DNA from: Pseudoalteromonas shioyasakiensis
GTDB lineage: Bacteria; Pseudomonadota; Gammaproteobacteria; Enterobacterales; Alteromonadaceae
Direction of reading: 5' to 3'
Assembly: GCA_013391845.1 (NCBI GenBank)
Contig: CP058414.1
Coordinates: forward strand, 124,001 to 188,000
DNA: 64,000 nt
Part shown: piece by piece, positions 1-9,685 of the stretch
Layout: every line of letters starts with the position of its first letter
Position numbering within the stretch: the stretch's first letter is position 1
Made by a program: the position numbers and the translations under genes
The notes under the pieces: generated by a model
What the model was told of the DNA's origin: nothing
The model's database searches: none
Seen by the model: the letters and a program-made list of their open reading frames with translations, nothing else

Positions 1-901
<901 letters not shown>

Positions 902-934
902 TTATTACTATAAATTGGGCTAAATTCGAAAATA

Positions 935-965
935 AAAAGCCCAGTTAAAAAACTGGGCTTTTTAT
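935..965 (-). terminator. intrinsic terminator between queA and tgt
   Basis: Inverted repeat AAAAGCCCAGTT / AACTGGGCTTTT with a short A-rich loop. It is A/T-flanked on both sides, so it could work on either strand. It sits just after the queA stop and upstream of tgt, so tgt probably needs readthrough or its own promoter. Confidence 0.8.
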
Positions 966-967
966 AG

Positions 968-1999
968 TTATTTGCGCGTTAAGAACATCGCATCACCATA
1001 ACTAAAGAAGCGATACTGCTGCTCAATAGCCGTATGGTAGGCACCCATAATGTTCTCTTGGCCAGCAAAAGCACTCACTAACATGATTAACGTTGATTCA
1101 GGTAAGTGAAAATTTGTCACCATGGCATCAACCACATTGAACTGATAACCCGGGTAGATAAAGATATCGGTATCACCAAAGTATGTATCTAATTTGCCGC
1201 CGTGCACTTTAGCAGCTGACTCTAACGAACGCACTGACGTAGTACCCACCGCAATTACACGACCACCTTTTGCTTTCGTTTCAGCTACCGCTTTAACCAC
1301 TTCATCTGGTACTTCGATGTACTCTGAGTGCATGACATGCTCATCAACTGAGTCAACGCGCACAGGCTGGAAAGTACCTGCACCAACATGCAAAGTCACA
1401 AACGCCATGTTAATGCCTTTATCTTTTAAGGCTGCCATTAACTTATCGTCAAAATGCAGGCCTGCAGTTGGGGCTGCAACTGCACCTGGTTTTTCACCAT
1501 ATACTGTTTGGTAACGCTCACGGTCTGATTCGTTATCAGGGCGGTCAATATAGGGTGGCAATGGCATGTGCCCAATGTCATTAAGAATATCAAGTACATT
1601 TTCGTCTTTGGCAAATTCAAGTTCAAATAGCTCACCGTGACGGGCAACCATGATTGCTTCAGCTTTACCTTCAAGAATGATTTTTGATCCTGGTTTTGGT
1701 GATTTGCTGGCACGTACATGAGCCAGCACTCGGTGCTCATCAAGCACACGCTCGACCAATACCTCTAGCTTACCACCCGACTCTTTTTGCCCGAACATGC
1801 GAGCAGGGATCACTTTGGTGTTATTAAAAACTAATAAGTCATTTTCGTTAACGAGCGATAAAATATCACTAAATACTTTGTGCTCAACTTGCCCTGACGG
1901 GCCATCAAGCGTCAGTAAACGGCTGCTAGTTCGATCTGCTTTAGGAAAACGAGCAATTAATTCATCAGGAAGGTCAAAGCTAAAATCAGCTACGCGCAT
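968..1999 (-). CDS. queA: S-adenosylmethionine:tRNA ribosyltransferase-isomerase QueA
   Basis: Transfers and isomerises the ribosyl group of SAM onto preQ1-modified tRNA to form epoxyqueuosine, the step after Tgt. The 343-residue length is typical of the family. The N-terminus ([19 protein letters not shown]), the [14 protein letters not shown] stretch, the AAPTAGLHF motif (about residues 176-184) and [20 protein letters not shown] (about 294-313) are all hallmark segments. It precedes tgt on the same strand with a terminator hairpin in the 138 bp gap. No disrupted motif is visible. Confidence 0.97.
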   Translation of the reverse strand: MRVADFSFDLPDELIARFPKADRTSSRLLTLDGPSGQVEHKVFSDILSLVNENDLLVFNNTKVIPARMFGQKESGGKLEVLVERVLDEHRVLAHVRASKSPKPGSKIILEGKAEAIMVARHGELFELEFAKDENVLDILNDIGHMPLPPYIDRPDNESDRERYQTVYGEKPGAVAAPTAGLHFDDKLMAALKDKGINMAFVTLHVGAGTFQPVRVDSVDEHVMHSEYIEVPDEVVKAVAETKAKGGRVIAVGTTSVRSLESAAKVHGGKLDTYFGDTDIFIYPGYQFNVVDAMVTNFHLPESTLIMLVSAFAGQENIMGAYHTAIEQQYRFFSYGDAMFLTRK

Positions 2000-2214
2000 G
2001 GAGCATATCTCTCATTAATAAAAACGCGCCAAGTTTACTCTGATACGCCCACTACCTCAAGCAAAGCCCTGCACCATCTTAGCGCTCGCTAAAGGCGATT
2101 TTAAACTTAAGTGCTTTATAACCGCTTTTAGGTAAAGTTTGCTTGTAGATTAGGCAAAATGTCATTATTCTAGCTTATTCACTAAACATGGGTTAAGTAA
2201 GAGGTAGTAGCGCC

Positions 2215-4725
2215 ATGGCAAAGCAGTTAAAGCTGCTAATTTTGAACGCGAGCGTTGCTGAGCGTGAAACAATTAAGACTACATTAAATAAGCTTAATGT
2301 CTTCACCTTTATCGAAGCTAGTGACTCTCAAGATGCGCTAAAAATTCTCAAAAGCCACCCTGTGGATATTATCATTACAGGCCTTGAGGTCGGTAAAATT
2401 GATGGCTGGCGCTTCTCGCGCATGATTCGCTCTGGGTTATTAAAGACCCCAAAAAACACACCGATTTTACTTACTCCTCCAATTTATTGTGAACGTATAG
2501 CCGAAACCACTGCACGAAGCTATGGTATTGATGCCGTACTGCCGTTTGAGCGCCAAGATATGCTACCGCAAGTACTGGCAAACGTGTTATCAACTCACCT
2601 TGAAAAAAGTAGTCGCCTTAATTTATTACTACTTGAAACAGATAACCGTAAAGCAAATGACATTAGCGAACAGCTAAAACTCAGCTTCGCTATTACCCAT
2701 ACCACATCAACAAAAGCGGCCCTTGCCACCTATTTGCAGCAAAAGTTTGCCATTGTACTGATAGATGCCACTGAATCTCACTCTGATACCGCAGCCGGAT
2801 TGATTAGTGAAATTTTACAGCACAACCCTAAACAAGCAATTGTAACCATCATAGATAACAATGATGCAGATTACGCTGAGCAATTGTTACTTTCTGGCGT
2901 CACTGATTTTATTCGCGCACCTTACGATCATTCGTTATTGAGTAAAGTCTGCGACCATGCCGCCCGTCGTGAAGACTTTATGGTGAGCTACGCAGAGTTT
3001 GCGCAAAAAGTAGAACAACTAAGTCAGAGCCAAAGCCGTTATAAAGAGCTGTTTTCTGCCCACCAACGTATTTTATTACATCTCAATACTGTGGTACTTG
3101 AGTTTAACCAAGAGGGTAATATTCGCTTTATTAACCCTGCCTGGGAGCACCTAACGGGCTACGGCATTAAGTCTAGTTTGGCGAAATCATTAACTGACTT
3201 TTGTTTGCCTGAGTGCAAAACAAAGCTGCAGGCTACAATTCAGAGTATCTTGCGTGGTGGCGAGTTACAGCAACAAGTTGAAATTCAGTTAAAGCACAAA
3301 AATGGCAATGCAATTTGGGTTGAGTGCCGCTTACAGCTGATTAAAAATAGCCAAAACTCAGCAACCATAACTGCTACTATCGATAACATCCATGAACGTA
3401 AGCAAGCTGAACTGCAACTACGTCACTTAGCGCTCCATGATACGCTTACAGAGCTGCATAACCGCTACTACTTTGACCAACAATTACAACGTATTTGTAA
3501 AGCTAAATACACCAGTAATGATACCGAGCATGCGCTCATTTATATCGACTTAGATCACTTTAAAATTATCAATGACAGTAAAGGTCACCAACAAGGTGAT
3601 ATCGTTTTAAAAGAGGTTGCTCAGTTATTCATTACAAATATCAGTGAGGAGCACCTGATCTGCCGTATAGGTGGTGATGAATTTGCCGTGATCTTAAAAA
3701 ATACCAACTTACTCGATGCGCACTTAGTTGCAGAAAGTATTTGTATGGCGATTGAAAAACACCGTTTTCACTCAGAAGGTCAAGAATACTCAATTAGCTG
3801 CTCGATAGGTTTAACCCAAATAACCGCTGAAAATAACGATCCAAGTGAGTGTTTAAAGCAAGCTGATATTGCTCTGTATGTGGCAAAGAGCTTAGGCCGA
3901 AATCTAGTTCATTGCTACTCGAAGGAAGACTCTAGCCACAACAGTTTACAAGCTGGCCTTGAGTGGGGCCACAGTATTCGCCAAGCATTACAACATGATG
4001 CTATCGAATTACACTATCAACCGATTTGGGATTTCAAGCAAGGTCACGTTGCCTATTTTGAAGCTTTATTACGCTTAACGCTTGATGATGAACTCATCTA
4101 CCCTAACCAGTTTATTCCTGCACTAGAGCTTTTAAACGATACCTTTTTGATGGATCAATGTGTAATTCGTAATGCTATTAAAAGCGTTGCCAAGTACCCC
4201 GAACTAAATCAAGTTGCGATTAACTTGTCTGCACAGTCATTTTTAGATGAGCGCTTGCTGCCACATATTGAGTCGAGCTTAAAAGAATACTGTGTTGAAC
4301 CAACACGCATTATTTTTGAGATCACTGAGTCTGCAAGTATCAATAACCTTGCTGCTACCCGTGCCATGATCGAGCGATTAAACGGCTTAGGTTGCCACTT
4401 CTCTATTGATGACTTTGGAACTGGCTTTAGTACTTTTAACTACCTTAAACAATTACCTGCTCAGCATGTAAAAATTGATGGCTCATTCGTCCGCGACATG
4501 TTGAATGACCCCATCGATTTAGCGCTTGTGAAAGCGATTAATGACATTAGTACTTCTTTAGATAAACGCTCTGTTGCTGAATATGTTGAAAATAAAGAGA
4601 TATTCTTAGCGCTAAAAGAGATTGGTGTCGACTATGGTCAAGGTTACTTTATTGCTCGTCCTGTACCGGTTGAAAAAATAAACGACGAGCTTAAAAAAAT
4701 ATCTGAAAATAATCTGTTTAACTAA
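2215..4725 (+). CDS. two-receiver PAS-GGDEF-EAL cyclic-di-GMP protein
   Basis: An 836-residue cytoplasmic protein predicted to make and/or break cyclic di-GMP. Order of domains: receiver-like 1 (about 5-125), receiver-like 2 (about 134-250), PAS (about 280-398), GGDEF (about 400-568), EAL (about 580-828). The GGDEF motif is intact (486-490). EAL hallmarks are also present: EAL 616-618, N670, E702, DD 732-733, K753, E789 and Q809, so phosphodiesterase activity is plausible. Receiver 1 lacks the phospho-acceptor: the usual Asp is Gly56 (IITGLEVGKIDGW). Receiver 2 has D184 at the equivalent place but weak surrounding motifs. There is no transmembrane segment. It is a single gene with no partner histidine kinase nearby, so the receivers may be structural rather than phosphorylated. 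Which enzymatic activity dominates cannot be told from sequence. Confidence 0.9.
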   Translation: MAKQLKLLILNASVAERETIKTTLNKLNVFTFIEASDSQDALKILKSHPVDIIITGLEVGKIDGWRFSRMIRSGLLKTPKNTPILLTPPIYCERIAETTARSYGIDAVLPFERQDMLPQVLANVLSTHLEKSSRLNLLLLETDNRKANDISEQLKLSFAITHTTSTKAALATYLQQKFAIVLIDATESHSDTAAGLISEILQHNPKQAIVTIIDNNDADYAEQLLLSGVTDFIRAPYDHSLLSKVCDHAARREDFMVSYAEFAQKVEQLSQSQSRYKELFSAHQRILLHLNTVVLEFNQEGNIRFINPAWEHLTGYGIKSSLAKSLTDFCLPECKTKLQATIQSILRGGELQQQVEIQLKHKNGNAIWVECRLQLIKNSQNSATITATIDNIHERKQAELQLRHLALHDTLTELHNRYYFDQQLQRICKAKYTSNDTEHALIYIDLDHFKIINDSKGHQQGDIVLKEVAQLFITNISEEHLICRIGGDEFAVILKNTNLLDAHLVAESICMAIEKHRFHSEGQEYSISCSIGLTQITAENNDPSECLKQADIALYVAKSLGRNLVHCYSKEDSSHNSLQAGLEWGHSIRQALQHDAIELHYQPIWDFKQGHVAYFEALLRLTLDDELIYPNQFIPALELLNDTFLMDQCVIRNAIKSVAKYPELNQVAINLSAQSFLDERLLPHIESSLKEYCVEPTRIIFEITESASINNLAATRAMIERLNGLGCHFSIDDFGTGFSTFNYLKQLPAQHVKIDGSFVRDMLNDPIDLALVKAINDISTSLDKRSVAEYVENKEIFLALKEIGVDYGQGYFIARPVPVEKINDELKKISENNLFN

Positions 4726-4838
4726 CAATTATCTAGCCTTAAAAAGCTTAAATTAAATACATTTTTAAACATTTTTTATTAGTTTTTAAACTTCCATACT
4801 GACAATACTCATCTATACTTAAATCCACAGCAAGATGA

Positions 4839-4911
4839 AATGTCATGCATTTATGGTGATTATCCAAAAAAAACATGACATTGCATATTATATTAAACAT
4901 ACATAATATAA
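4839..4911 (+). repeat. two perfect inverted repeats in the leader of the small membrane protein gene
   Basis: AATGTCATG (4839-4847) pairs with CATGACATT (4874-4882), and immediately after it TTATATTA (4888-4895) pairs with TAATATAA (4904-4911). They lie 48-120 bp upstream of the start at 4959 in an A/T-rich 233 bp gap. They may be RNA hairpins or protein-binding palindromes. No known riboswitch was recognised. Confidence 0.5.
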
Positions 4912-4958
4912 CTTAACATCATTAAGTCCATGTATTGACGGTATAAAGGAGAAAAGTG

Positions 4959-5162
4959 ATGACACAACTAATCGTTTTGTTACTGATTGTGAATCTAGGG
5001 ATAGCGTATCAATGTTACCGTAATGCGACCTTTAAAGGGTATCCGGTAAAAACATTTACAGGGCTAGGGTTAGTACCTTACTTTAATTTAGTCGTGTGGG
5101 TTTACTTGTTGTTTTTACCCGACTTAAAACCATTTTCAATGAATGAAAAGCAGCCACTTTAG
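4959..5162 (+). CDS. small two-helix membrane protein, unknown function
   Basis: A 67-residue protein not recognised as a named family. Two hydrophobic stretches (about residues 3-17 and 36-53) are separated by a short polar loop rich in Lys/Tyr (YRNATFKGYPVKTF), suggesting a helical hairpin in the inner membrane. The ATG at 4959 is chosen over the in-frame GTG at 4956 because an AAAGGAG Shine-Dalgarno at 4945-4951 then has 7-base spacing. The stop codon is embedded in a strong terminator hairpin. It appears to be a one-gene transcript with a structured leader, the gene layout of a regulated small membrane protein. Confidence 0.65.
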   Translation: MTQLIVLLLIVNLGIAYQCYRNATFKGYPVKTFTGLGLVPYFNLVVWVYLLFLPDLKPFSMNEKQPL

Positions 5163-5173
5163 GCTGCTTTTTT
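5147..5173 (+). terminator. intrinsic terminator overlapping the small-protein stop codon
   Basis: AAAGCAGCC (5147-5155) / GGCTGCTTT (5162-5170) followed by a T run. The hairpin loop contains part of the stop codon of the gene ending at 5162. Confidence 0.85.
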
Positions 5174-5191
5174 AGTTGGGAGTGTGAAAGC

Positions 5192-6100
5192 TTAAAAGCT
5201 ATAACTTGATGCTTTATCAAGTAATTGTGCAGCTTTTATATCACCAACCACACACTTTTTAATATCTGATTTTTTAAACACTTTTACTTGCTCACTTTTA
5301 CCTTCGCTAACACCACGAATGATAAAACTGACATGCTCATCATTAGGTAGACTTCTTAAGCCGCTACCATAATCACATAAGGTCAGTGATAAACTTTTAT
5401 CTACTTGCTGAGCTAAGGCGGCCAATTGCTGTTTTTGTTCTTTAACACGCGCTTGCTTCTTCTCAGCTAACTCTTTGCGCATTTCTTGCTGTTTTAATGA
5501 CAACTTTTGCTGCTGTTTTTCAAGCTCTTTGATAGATGCTTGCAAAGCCTGTTTACGCTTTTCGAGCTCTTGCTCTTTCGCATCTTTATCGTGACGGCGG
5601 TCAAATTCAAGGTCGCGCTTTTCACGTTCAAGGTCGCGGATTTCACGGCTAACATCGCGCTCTTGTTCAGCTACTTCACGAACTCGTTCAGCGCTTTCTC
5701 GCATTACTTCCATGGCTTGTTGATAGGCCTCTTGGGTTTTCACTACGACAGCATCGCTAATCACTTGCACATGTTCGCCCAGCACTTCTATTTCAGCCAG
5801 CTCTTCAAAATCGATATCTGGCAGTGGTGGAAGGGGGGCATCAGGCACAGTCGCAAATACTGAAGACCAACGTGAGCTACCTCGCACATCAAAGCTAAAC
5901 ACCACGCCTTGGTGCTGCAAATAACTTGAAGACACGTTTCTTACCTTGTTATCGGTATCTTGTTTTAATGCGGCTGTTAGGATTTTTTCCATTATGCCTA
6001 CTTCTCGCTGAATTTGATCTAATTCATCACTTGCTTGTGCTGATAAGCTTACTACTGTGCAAAGCAATAAGGCAGCTGTGGTTGATTTGTATTTTGACAT
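5192..6100 (-). CDS. secreted coiled-coil protein of the sigma/anti-sigma operon
   Basis: A 302-residue protein not assigned to a named family. The start used is ATG 6100, giving a clear Sec signal peptide (MSKYKSTTAALLLC...LSAQA, then SDELDQ); GGAG lies about 8 bases upstream and the preceding gene stops one base before it. The mature protein has a short helical N-terminus and an FSFDVRG-like segment (about 68-74). A long, highly charged Glu/Lys/Arg/Gln coiled coil follows (about residues 110-230), then a C-terminal globular part with two cysteines (CDYGSGLRS, KKCVVGDI). It is third in an operon with an ECF sigma factor and a membrane anti-sigma protein, so a periplasmic sensing or structural role in that circuit is likely but inferred. 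The 317-residue longer frame would bury the signal peptide and is rejected. Confidence 0.75.
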   Translation of the reverse strand: MSKYKSTTAALLLCTVVSLSAQASDELDQIQREVGIMEKILTAALKQDTDNKVRNVSSSYLQHQGVVFSFDVRGSSRWSSVFATVPDAPLPPLPDIDFEELAEIEVLGEHVQVISDAVVVKTQEAYQQAMEVMRESAERVREVAEQERDVSREIRDLEREKRDLEFDRRHDKDAKEQELEKRKQALQASIKELEKQQQKLSLKQQEMRKELAEKKQARVKEQKQQLAALAQQVDKSLSLTLCDYGSGLRSLPNDEHVSFIIRGVSEGKSEQVKVFKKSDIKKCVVGDIKAAQLLDKASSYSF

Positions 6101-6101
6101 C

Positions 6102-6701
6102 TTAATACTCCAAGTTATTGGCAACGGTTGGCAATGGGCTACCATCCACTTGCTCTGCTAAATCATTTAATTGCATACGTAAGTACGCTTGGTCTTGGGC
6201 TCGCTGCGTTTTAATATATGCAAGCACACTGGCAATATCTTCCTGACGCTCTACTCGCCCCGTCTTAATAGCTTCTTTTGCTAACTGATACATTTGTTGC
6301 TGCTGCACTTCATTTTGCGCAGTGATAATATTTTGCAATTGATCTATTTGCTTTTGTTGTGACTCTAATAAATTGGTTTGTTTGGCCACTTGCTCGAGTA
6401 ATTGCTGATTTCCTTGCTGTGGATTACTAACAAAAAGCCACGCGCAAAATGCAATTGATGCAGCCACTGCCCACATCCCTGAACCAAAAAACAGATTCGA
6501 TTTTTGTACTTTTGGCATACTGGACTCTCGATCCCAGTTTGGTACTGACACCGTTTCATAATTCTGACTTTGCTGTTGCCATTGCATTGCATTACTCATC
6601 ATTAATGCATATTCAGCATTGGCCTGTAGCAACGCAATTTGCTCATCTGTAAGACTTTCGCCTTCTAACCATGCGCTAAACAATGAATCTAAATTAGCCA
6701 T
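6102..6701 (-). CDS. single-pass membrane anti-sigma-type protein
   Basis: A 199-residue protein with an N-terminal cytoplasmic helical segment (about 1-65), one transmembrane helix (about 74-92, SGMWAVAASIAFCAWLFV) and a Gln-rich coiled coil outside (about 95-175). This is the layout of an anti-sigma factor that holds an ECF sigma factor at the membrane. I do not see the HxxxCxxC motif of zinc anti-sigma factors. Its start overlaps the sigma gene stop by 8 bp and its stop lies 1 bp before the secreted coiled-coil gene, so the three are translationally linked. Function is inferred from layout and context, not from clear homology. Confidence 0.7.
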   Translation of the reverse strand: MANLDSLFSAWLEGESLTDEQIALLQANAEYALMMSNAMQWQQQSQNYETVSVPNWDRESSMPKVQKSNLFFGSGMWAVAASIAFCAWLFVSNPQQGNQQLLEQVAKQTNLLESQQKQIDQLQNIITAQNEVQQQQMYQLAKEAIKTGRVERQEDIASVLAYIKTQRAQDQAYLRMQLNDLAEQVDGSPLPTVANNLEY

Positions 6702-7236
6702 CTACGGCCTCCAAATGCACTTTTAACTTACCAAGTGCACTGTATAGTCTCGATTTAGCTGTATTGGTTGAAATACCTAATTGCTCAGCTATCTCTTCAA
6801 ACGTACAGTGCTGAAAAAATTTTAACTCCACCACCAAGCGTTGCTCCCAGGGTAATTTATTCATCATTTCTTTGAGCTCATAATGCTGCTCGGATTGCAG
6901 TCGATTGGTTTCTAACTCACTCTGCTCACAACTTTCTTCTGGTACAGAATCCAAGCTCTGATGCAGCTTACGGCGGCGATAATATTCAACACTGCGCCTG
7001 TGCACAATTTGATAGAGCCAAGTGTTAAAACTCGATTCCCCGCGAAAACTTGGCAAGCTTTTATATACAGAAATAAACACTTCTTGCATCAAATCCATTG
7101 CATCATCAGGGTGGCTTAGCATCCTTAAACAATAGTTATACACCTGTGTTTCGTGCTGCTTGACTAATTTCAACCACGCCCGTTTATTACCTTGCTGCGC
7201 TTTAGCAATTAATGTTTCAAGTGATTGAAAAAACAC
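6694..7236 (-). CDS. ECF-type RNA polymerase sigma factor
   Basis: A 180-residue sigma-70 family protein. Region 2 lies at about residues 22-90 (DAMDLMQEVFISVYKSLPSF, then FNTWLYQIVHRRSVEYYRRR). Region 4 lies at about 125-175 (LPWEQRLVVELKFFQHCTFEEIAEQLGISTNTAKSRL, a helix-turn-helix), with no regions 1 or 3, as expected for ECF sigma factors. The start is GTG at 7236 with GAGG five bases upstream. It overlaps the anti-sigma gene by 8 bp. By family precedent it would direct transcription of its own operon and a small envelope-related regulon, but I could not confirm an autoregulatory promoter by eye. Confidence 0.92.
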   Translation of the reverse strand: MFFQSLETLIAKAQQGNKRAWLKLVKQHETQVYNYCLRMLSHPDDAMDLMQEVFISVYKSLPSFRGESSFNTWLYQIVHRRSVEYYRRRKLHQSLDSVPEESCEQSELETNRLQSEQHYELKEMMNKLPWEQRLVVELKFFQHCTFEEIAEQLGISTNTAKSRLYSALGKLKVHLEAVDG

Positions 7237-7323
7237 ACTAGCCTCGTCATCTGATCTGCCTTTTATGGTTTTGTTATTATGTTAGTCGAGGGAAGGAAAA
7301 AAATAGTTTGTTTAAATAATAAA

Positions 7324-7350
7324 AAACCCCAAATTTTTTATTTGGGGTTT
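7324..7350 (-). terminator. intrinsic terminator after oxyR
   Basis: AAACCCCAAAT / ATTTGGGGTTT stem with a short A/T loop; on the minus strand it ends in a run of six T. It is located 19 bp past the oxyR stop and upstream of the sigma operon. Confidence 0.85.
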
Positions 7351-7368
7351 TATTTAGAGGTAGAGGCT

Positions 7369-8298
7369 TTATTCGTTGTCACACTGACCGTCTAAGCTAC
7401 ATTGCTTGTTAAGAAATAGCTCTAACTGTTGGCTAAACAGCCTAAAGTCTCTGATCCGGCCTGTGGTTTTACGCCACACGATACCTATTTCTCGGTAAGC
7501 ATCGCCTTGAGATGGCGTTGCGACCATATCTTTCTTATCTAAAATGCCGGCATTTATGGCCATTTGAGGTAGGAAAGTAACACCCAGTTGGTGTTCAACC
7601 ATACTTAATAAAGTATGTAAGCTTGCCGCTTCAAATGGATTAATACAGCTTGAGCGATTTAAATGACAGGCACTTAGCGCGTGCCCAGTCATACAATGCT
7701 CACGTTCAAGTAAAAACACGCTAGCATCAGGTAACAGATTAAAATCTTCTACACCATCCGCTGGAGTGTAATCTTTATGATGCACTAGACTGAAGTGATC
7801 TTTGGCAAGTACTTGGGTATGAAACTTTTCAGTATCAAATGGCAAGGCCAGTAAAGCCATATCAATTTGTCCGTGCTCTAGCTTATCGAGTAGCTTGTCG
7901 CTGGTATCTTCAACCAAGACTAACTCTAACTCAGTAAAGGTTTGTTTGCAGAAATGATATAAGGGCGCAGCAATAAAGCTGGCAATCGTTGGGATCACAC
8001 CAAGAGTAAGTGTCCCGCTTAAAGGCGTTAAAAAGCTCTTTGTAAGCTCTTTTAGACTAAGAGTGTCGTCAATAATTTTACGGGCTTTCTCTACAACTTC
8101 CTCACCAATAGCTGTAAACATTAAACTGCGGTTTTCGCGCTCTATGAGCTGGCAACCTAAAGTTTCTTCTAGATTTTGAATTGCACTACTTAATGTAGAT
8201 TGACCAATAAAACAGGCGCTGGCTGCGCGGCCAAAGTGTTGATGTTGATGGACTGCTAGTAAATACTGTAGTTGTTTTATACTTGGTAAGTTATTCAT
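7369..8298 (-). CDS. oxyR: hydrogen-peroxide sensor LysR-type regulator OxyR
   Basis: A 309-residue LysR-family activator. The N-terminal winged helix-turn-helix (about 5-64) has FGRAASACFIGQSTLSSAIQNLEE, and an effector domain follows. The two redox cysteines that define OxyR are present: C202 in FLLEREHC and C211 in ALSAC. Their 9-residue spacing is that of E. coli C199 and C208, which form the activating disulfide. By family knowledge it controls catalase and peroxidase genes, none of which are in this window. It follows pit with a terminator between, so it is probably transcribed from its own promoter. Confidence 0.93.
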   Translation of the reverse strand: MNNLPSIKQLQYLLAVHQHQHFGRAASACFIGQSTLSSAIQNLEETLGCQLIERENRSLMFTAIGEEVVEKARKIIDDTLSLKELTKSFLTPLSGTLTLGVIPTIASFIAAPLYHFCKQTFTELELVLVEDTSDKLLDKLEHGQIDMALLALPFDTEKFHTQVLAKDHFSLVHHKDYTPADGVEDFNLLPDASVFLLEREHCMTGHALSACHLNRSSCINPFEAASLHTLLSMVEHQLGVTFLPQMAINAGILDKKDMVATPSQGDAYREIGIVWRKTTGRIRDFRLFSQQLELFLNKQCSLDGQCDNE

Positions 8299-8314
8299 AC
8301 TCTACCTGAAAATA

Positions 8315-8349
8315 AAAAGACCCCAATACCTAAGGCATTGAGATCTTTT
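8315..8349 (-). terminator. intrinsic terminator after pit
   Basis: A 16-bp stem (8315-8330 with 8334-8349) closed by a TAA loop. Three positions pair only as G-U when read as minus-strand RNA, and a T-rich tail follows on that strand. This makes it specific for transcripts coming from pit. Confidence 0.8.
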
Positions 8350-8374
8350 CAAGCTAAAAGTCTTTTAGTACTTT

Positions 8375-9643
8375 TTATACCCCGAAGGCAGTTCTCAGTA
8401 CGTAGAAAATAACAATAGCAAGGGCTGCGCCAACTGGCAATGTAATTACCCAAGAAACTACAATGTTTCTTACAACACCCATATTAAGTGCCGCAATACC
8501 ACGTGCCATACCTACACCTAGTACCGCACCCACCAGTGTTTGTGTAGTAGAAATAGGTAAACCAGTACCTGAAGCGATAACAACTGTAGAAGCCGCAGCA
8601 AGTTCTGCAGCAAAACCACGGCTTGGTGTTAAGTGCGTGATACCTTCACCGATTGTTTTAATTACTTTCTTACCTAAGATAGCAAGACCAGCAACAATAC
8701 CTAAACCACCTAGTGGTAAAATCCACCATGCGATAGCCGCTTTCTTAGCGATTTCACCGTTGTGCTCAACAATGTTTACAACAGCAGCTAGTGGACCAAT
8801 CGCGTTAGCAACATCGTTTGAACCGTGTGCGAAAGCCATACAACATGCTGTTAGTACCATAAGTACTGCGAACACTTTCTCAACGTTGTTAAATTGCATT
8901 GCTTTGTCAGCTTTAGGATCGATTTTCAGACGCGCAATAGCAATCTTACCAATAACAGCTACGACAACTGCAATCGCGATAGAAAGCGCGTAGCCTTCAA
9001 CAGCACCTAAATCAATACCAATGTGCTTCAAGCCTTTCTTAATTGTTACCAGTGACATGATAAAGCCTGCTAGACCCATATACACAGGTACGAAACGCTT
9101 AGCATTTTTCAGTGGTGCATCAGTGTCAAAAATTAGCTTTTGCGCACTCATAAAGATCAGGTATGCAATAAAACCAGAAATAGCAGGGGTAACAATCCAG
9201 CTACCAACAATACCCATTACCTTGTTCCATTGGATTGCTTCGCTACCGACAGCAACCAGAGCGAAACCAATGATGGCACCAATGATTGAGTGAGTCGTAG
9301 ATACAGGCCAGCCTAAGAAAGAGGCAATCAATAACCAGCTACCCGCAGCGAATAGTGCGGCAATCATACCAAGGATCATAAGTTCCGGTATGTCCATAAA
9401 TGGCGTCGCATCAATAATTCCTTTTCGGATTGTAGATGTAACCTCACCACCAGCAAGGTATGCGCCAGCGAATTCAAACACCATCGCGATGATGATTGCT
9501 TGTTTAATTGTAAGTGCTTTTGAGCCAACTGATGTACCCATCGCATTGGCAACATCATTTGCACCAATACCATAAGCCATGAAGAAACCAACTGCGGCGG
9601 CAGTTAAAACCAGTATCGTGCCGTAATTTGCAATGATATCCAT
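8375..9643 (-). CDS. pit: low-affinity inorganic phosphate transporter (Pit family)
   Basis: A 422-residue inner-membrane phosphate/cation symporter. The two inverted family signature repeats are present: GANDVANAMGTSVGSKALT near residues 27-45 and GSNDVANAIGPLAAVV near 274-289. About ten hydrophobic segments span the length, including PVSTTHSIIGAIIG (about 114-127) and LPISTTQTLVGAVLG (about 363-377). It follows the PhoU-like partner gene by 42 bp, the typical operon for this kind of Pit. Low-affinity uptake beside the high-affinity Pst genes makes this a phosphate locus. Confidence 0.95.
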   Translation of the reverse strand: MDIIANYGTILVLTAAAVGFFMAYGIGANDVANAMGTSVGSKALTIKQAIIIAMVFEFAGAYLAGGEVTSTIRKGIIDATPFMDIPELMILGMIAALFAAGSWLLIASFLGWPVSTTHSIIGAIIGFALVAVGSEAIQWNKVMGIVGSWIVTPAISGFIAYLIFMSAQKLIFDTDAPLKNAKRFVPVYMGLAGFIMSLVTIKKGLKHIGIDLGAVEGYALSIAIAVVVAVIGKIAIARLKIDPKADKAMQFNNVEKVFAVLMVLTACCMAFAHGSNDVANAIGPLAAVVNIVEHNGEIAKKAAIAWWILPLGGLGIVAGLAILGKKVIKTIGEGITHLTPSRGFAAELAAASTVVIASGTGLPISTTQTLVGAVLGVGMARGIAALNMGVVRNIVVSWVITLPVGAALAIVIFYVLRTAFGV

Positions 9644-9685
9644 TGTGTGAACCTTTAATTTTTTCGTTTTTGAACTGATTTGAAA

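Noticed and set aside
8463..8993. 176-codon open frame antisense to pit
   Set aside because: Ala/Pro/Thr-rich translation typical of a reverse-strand shadow of a membrane gene; no start signal.
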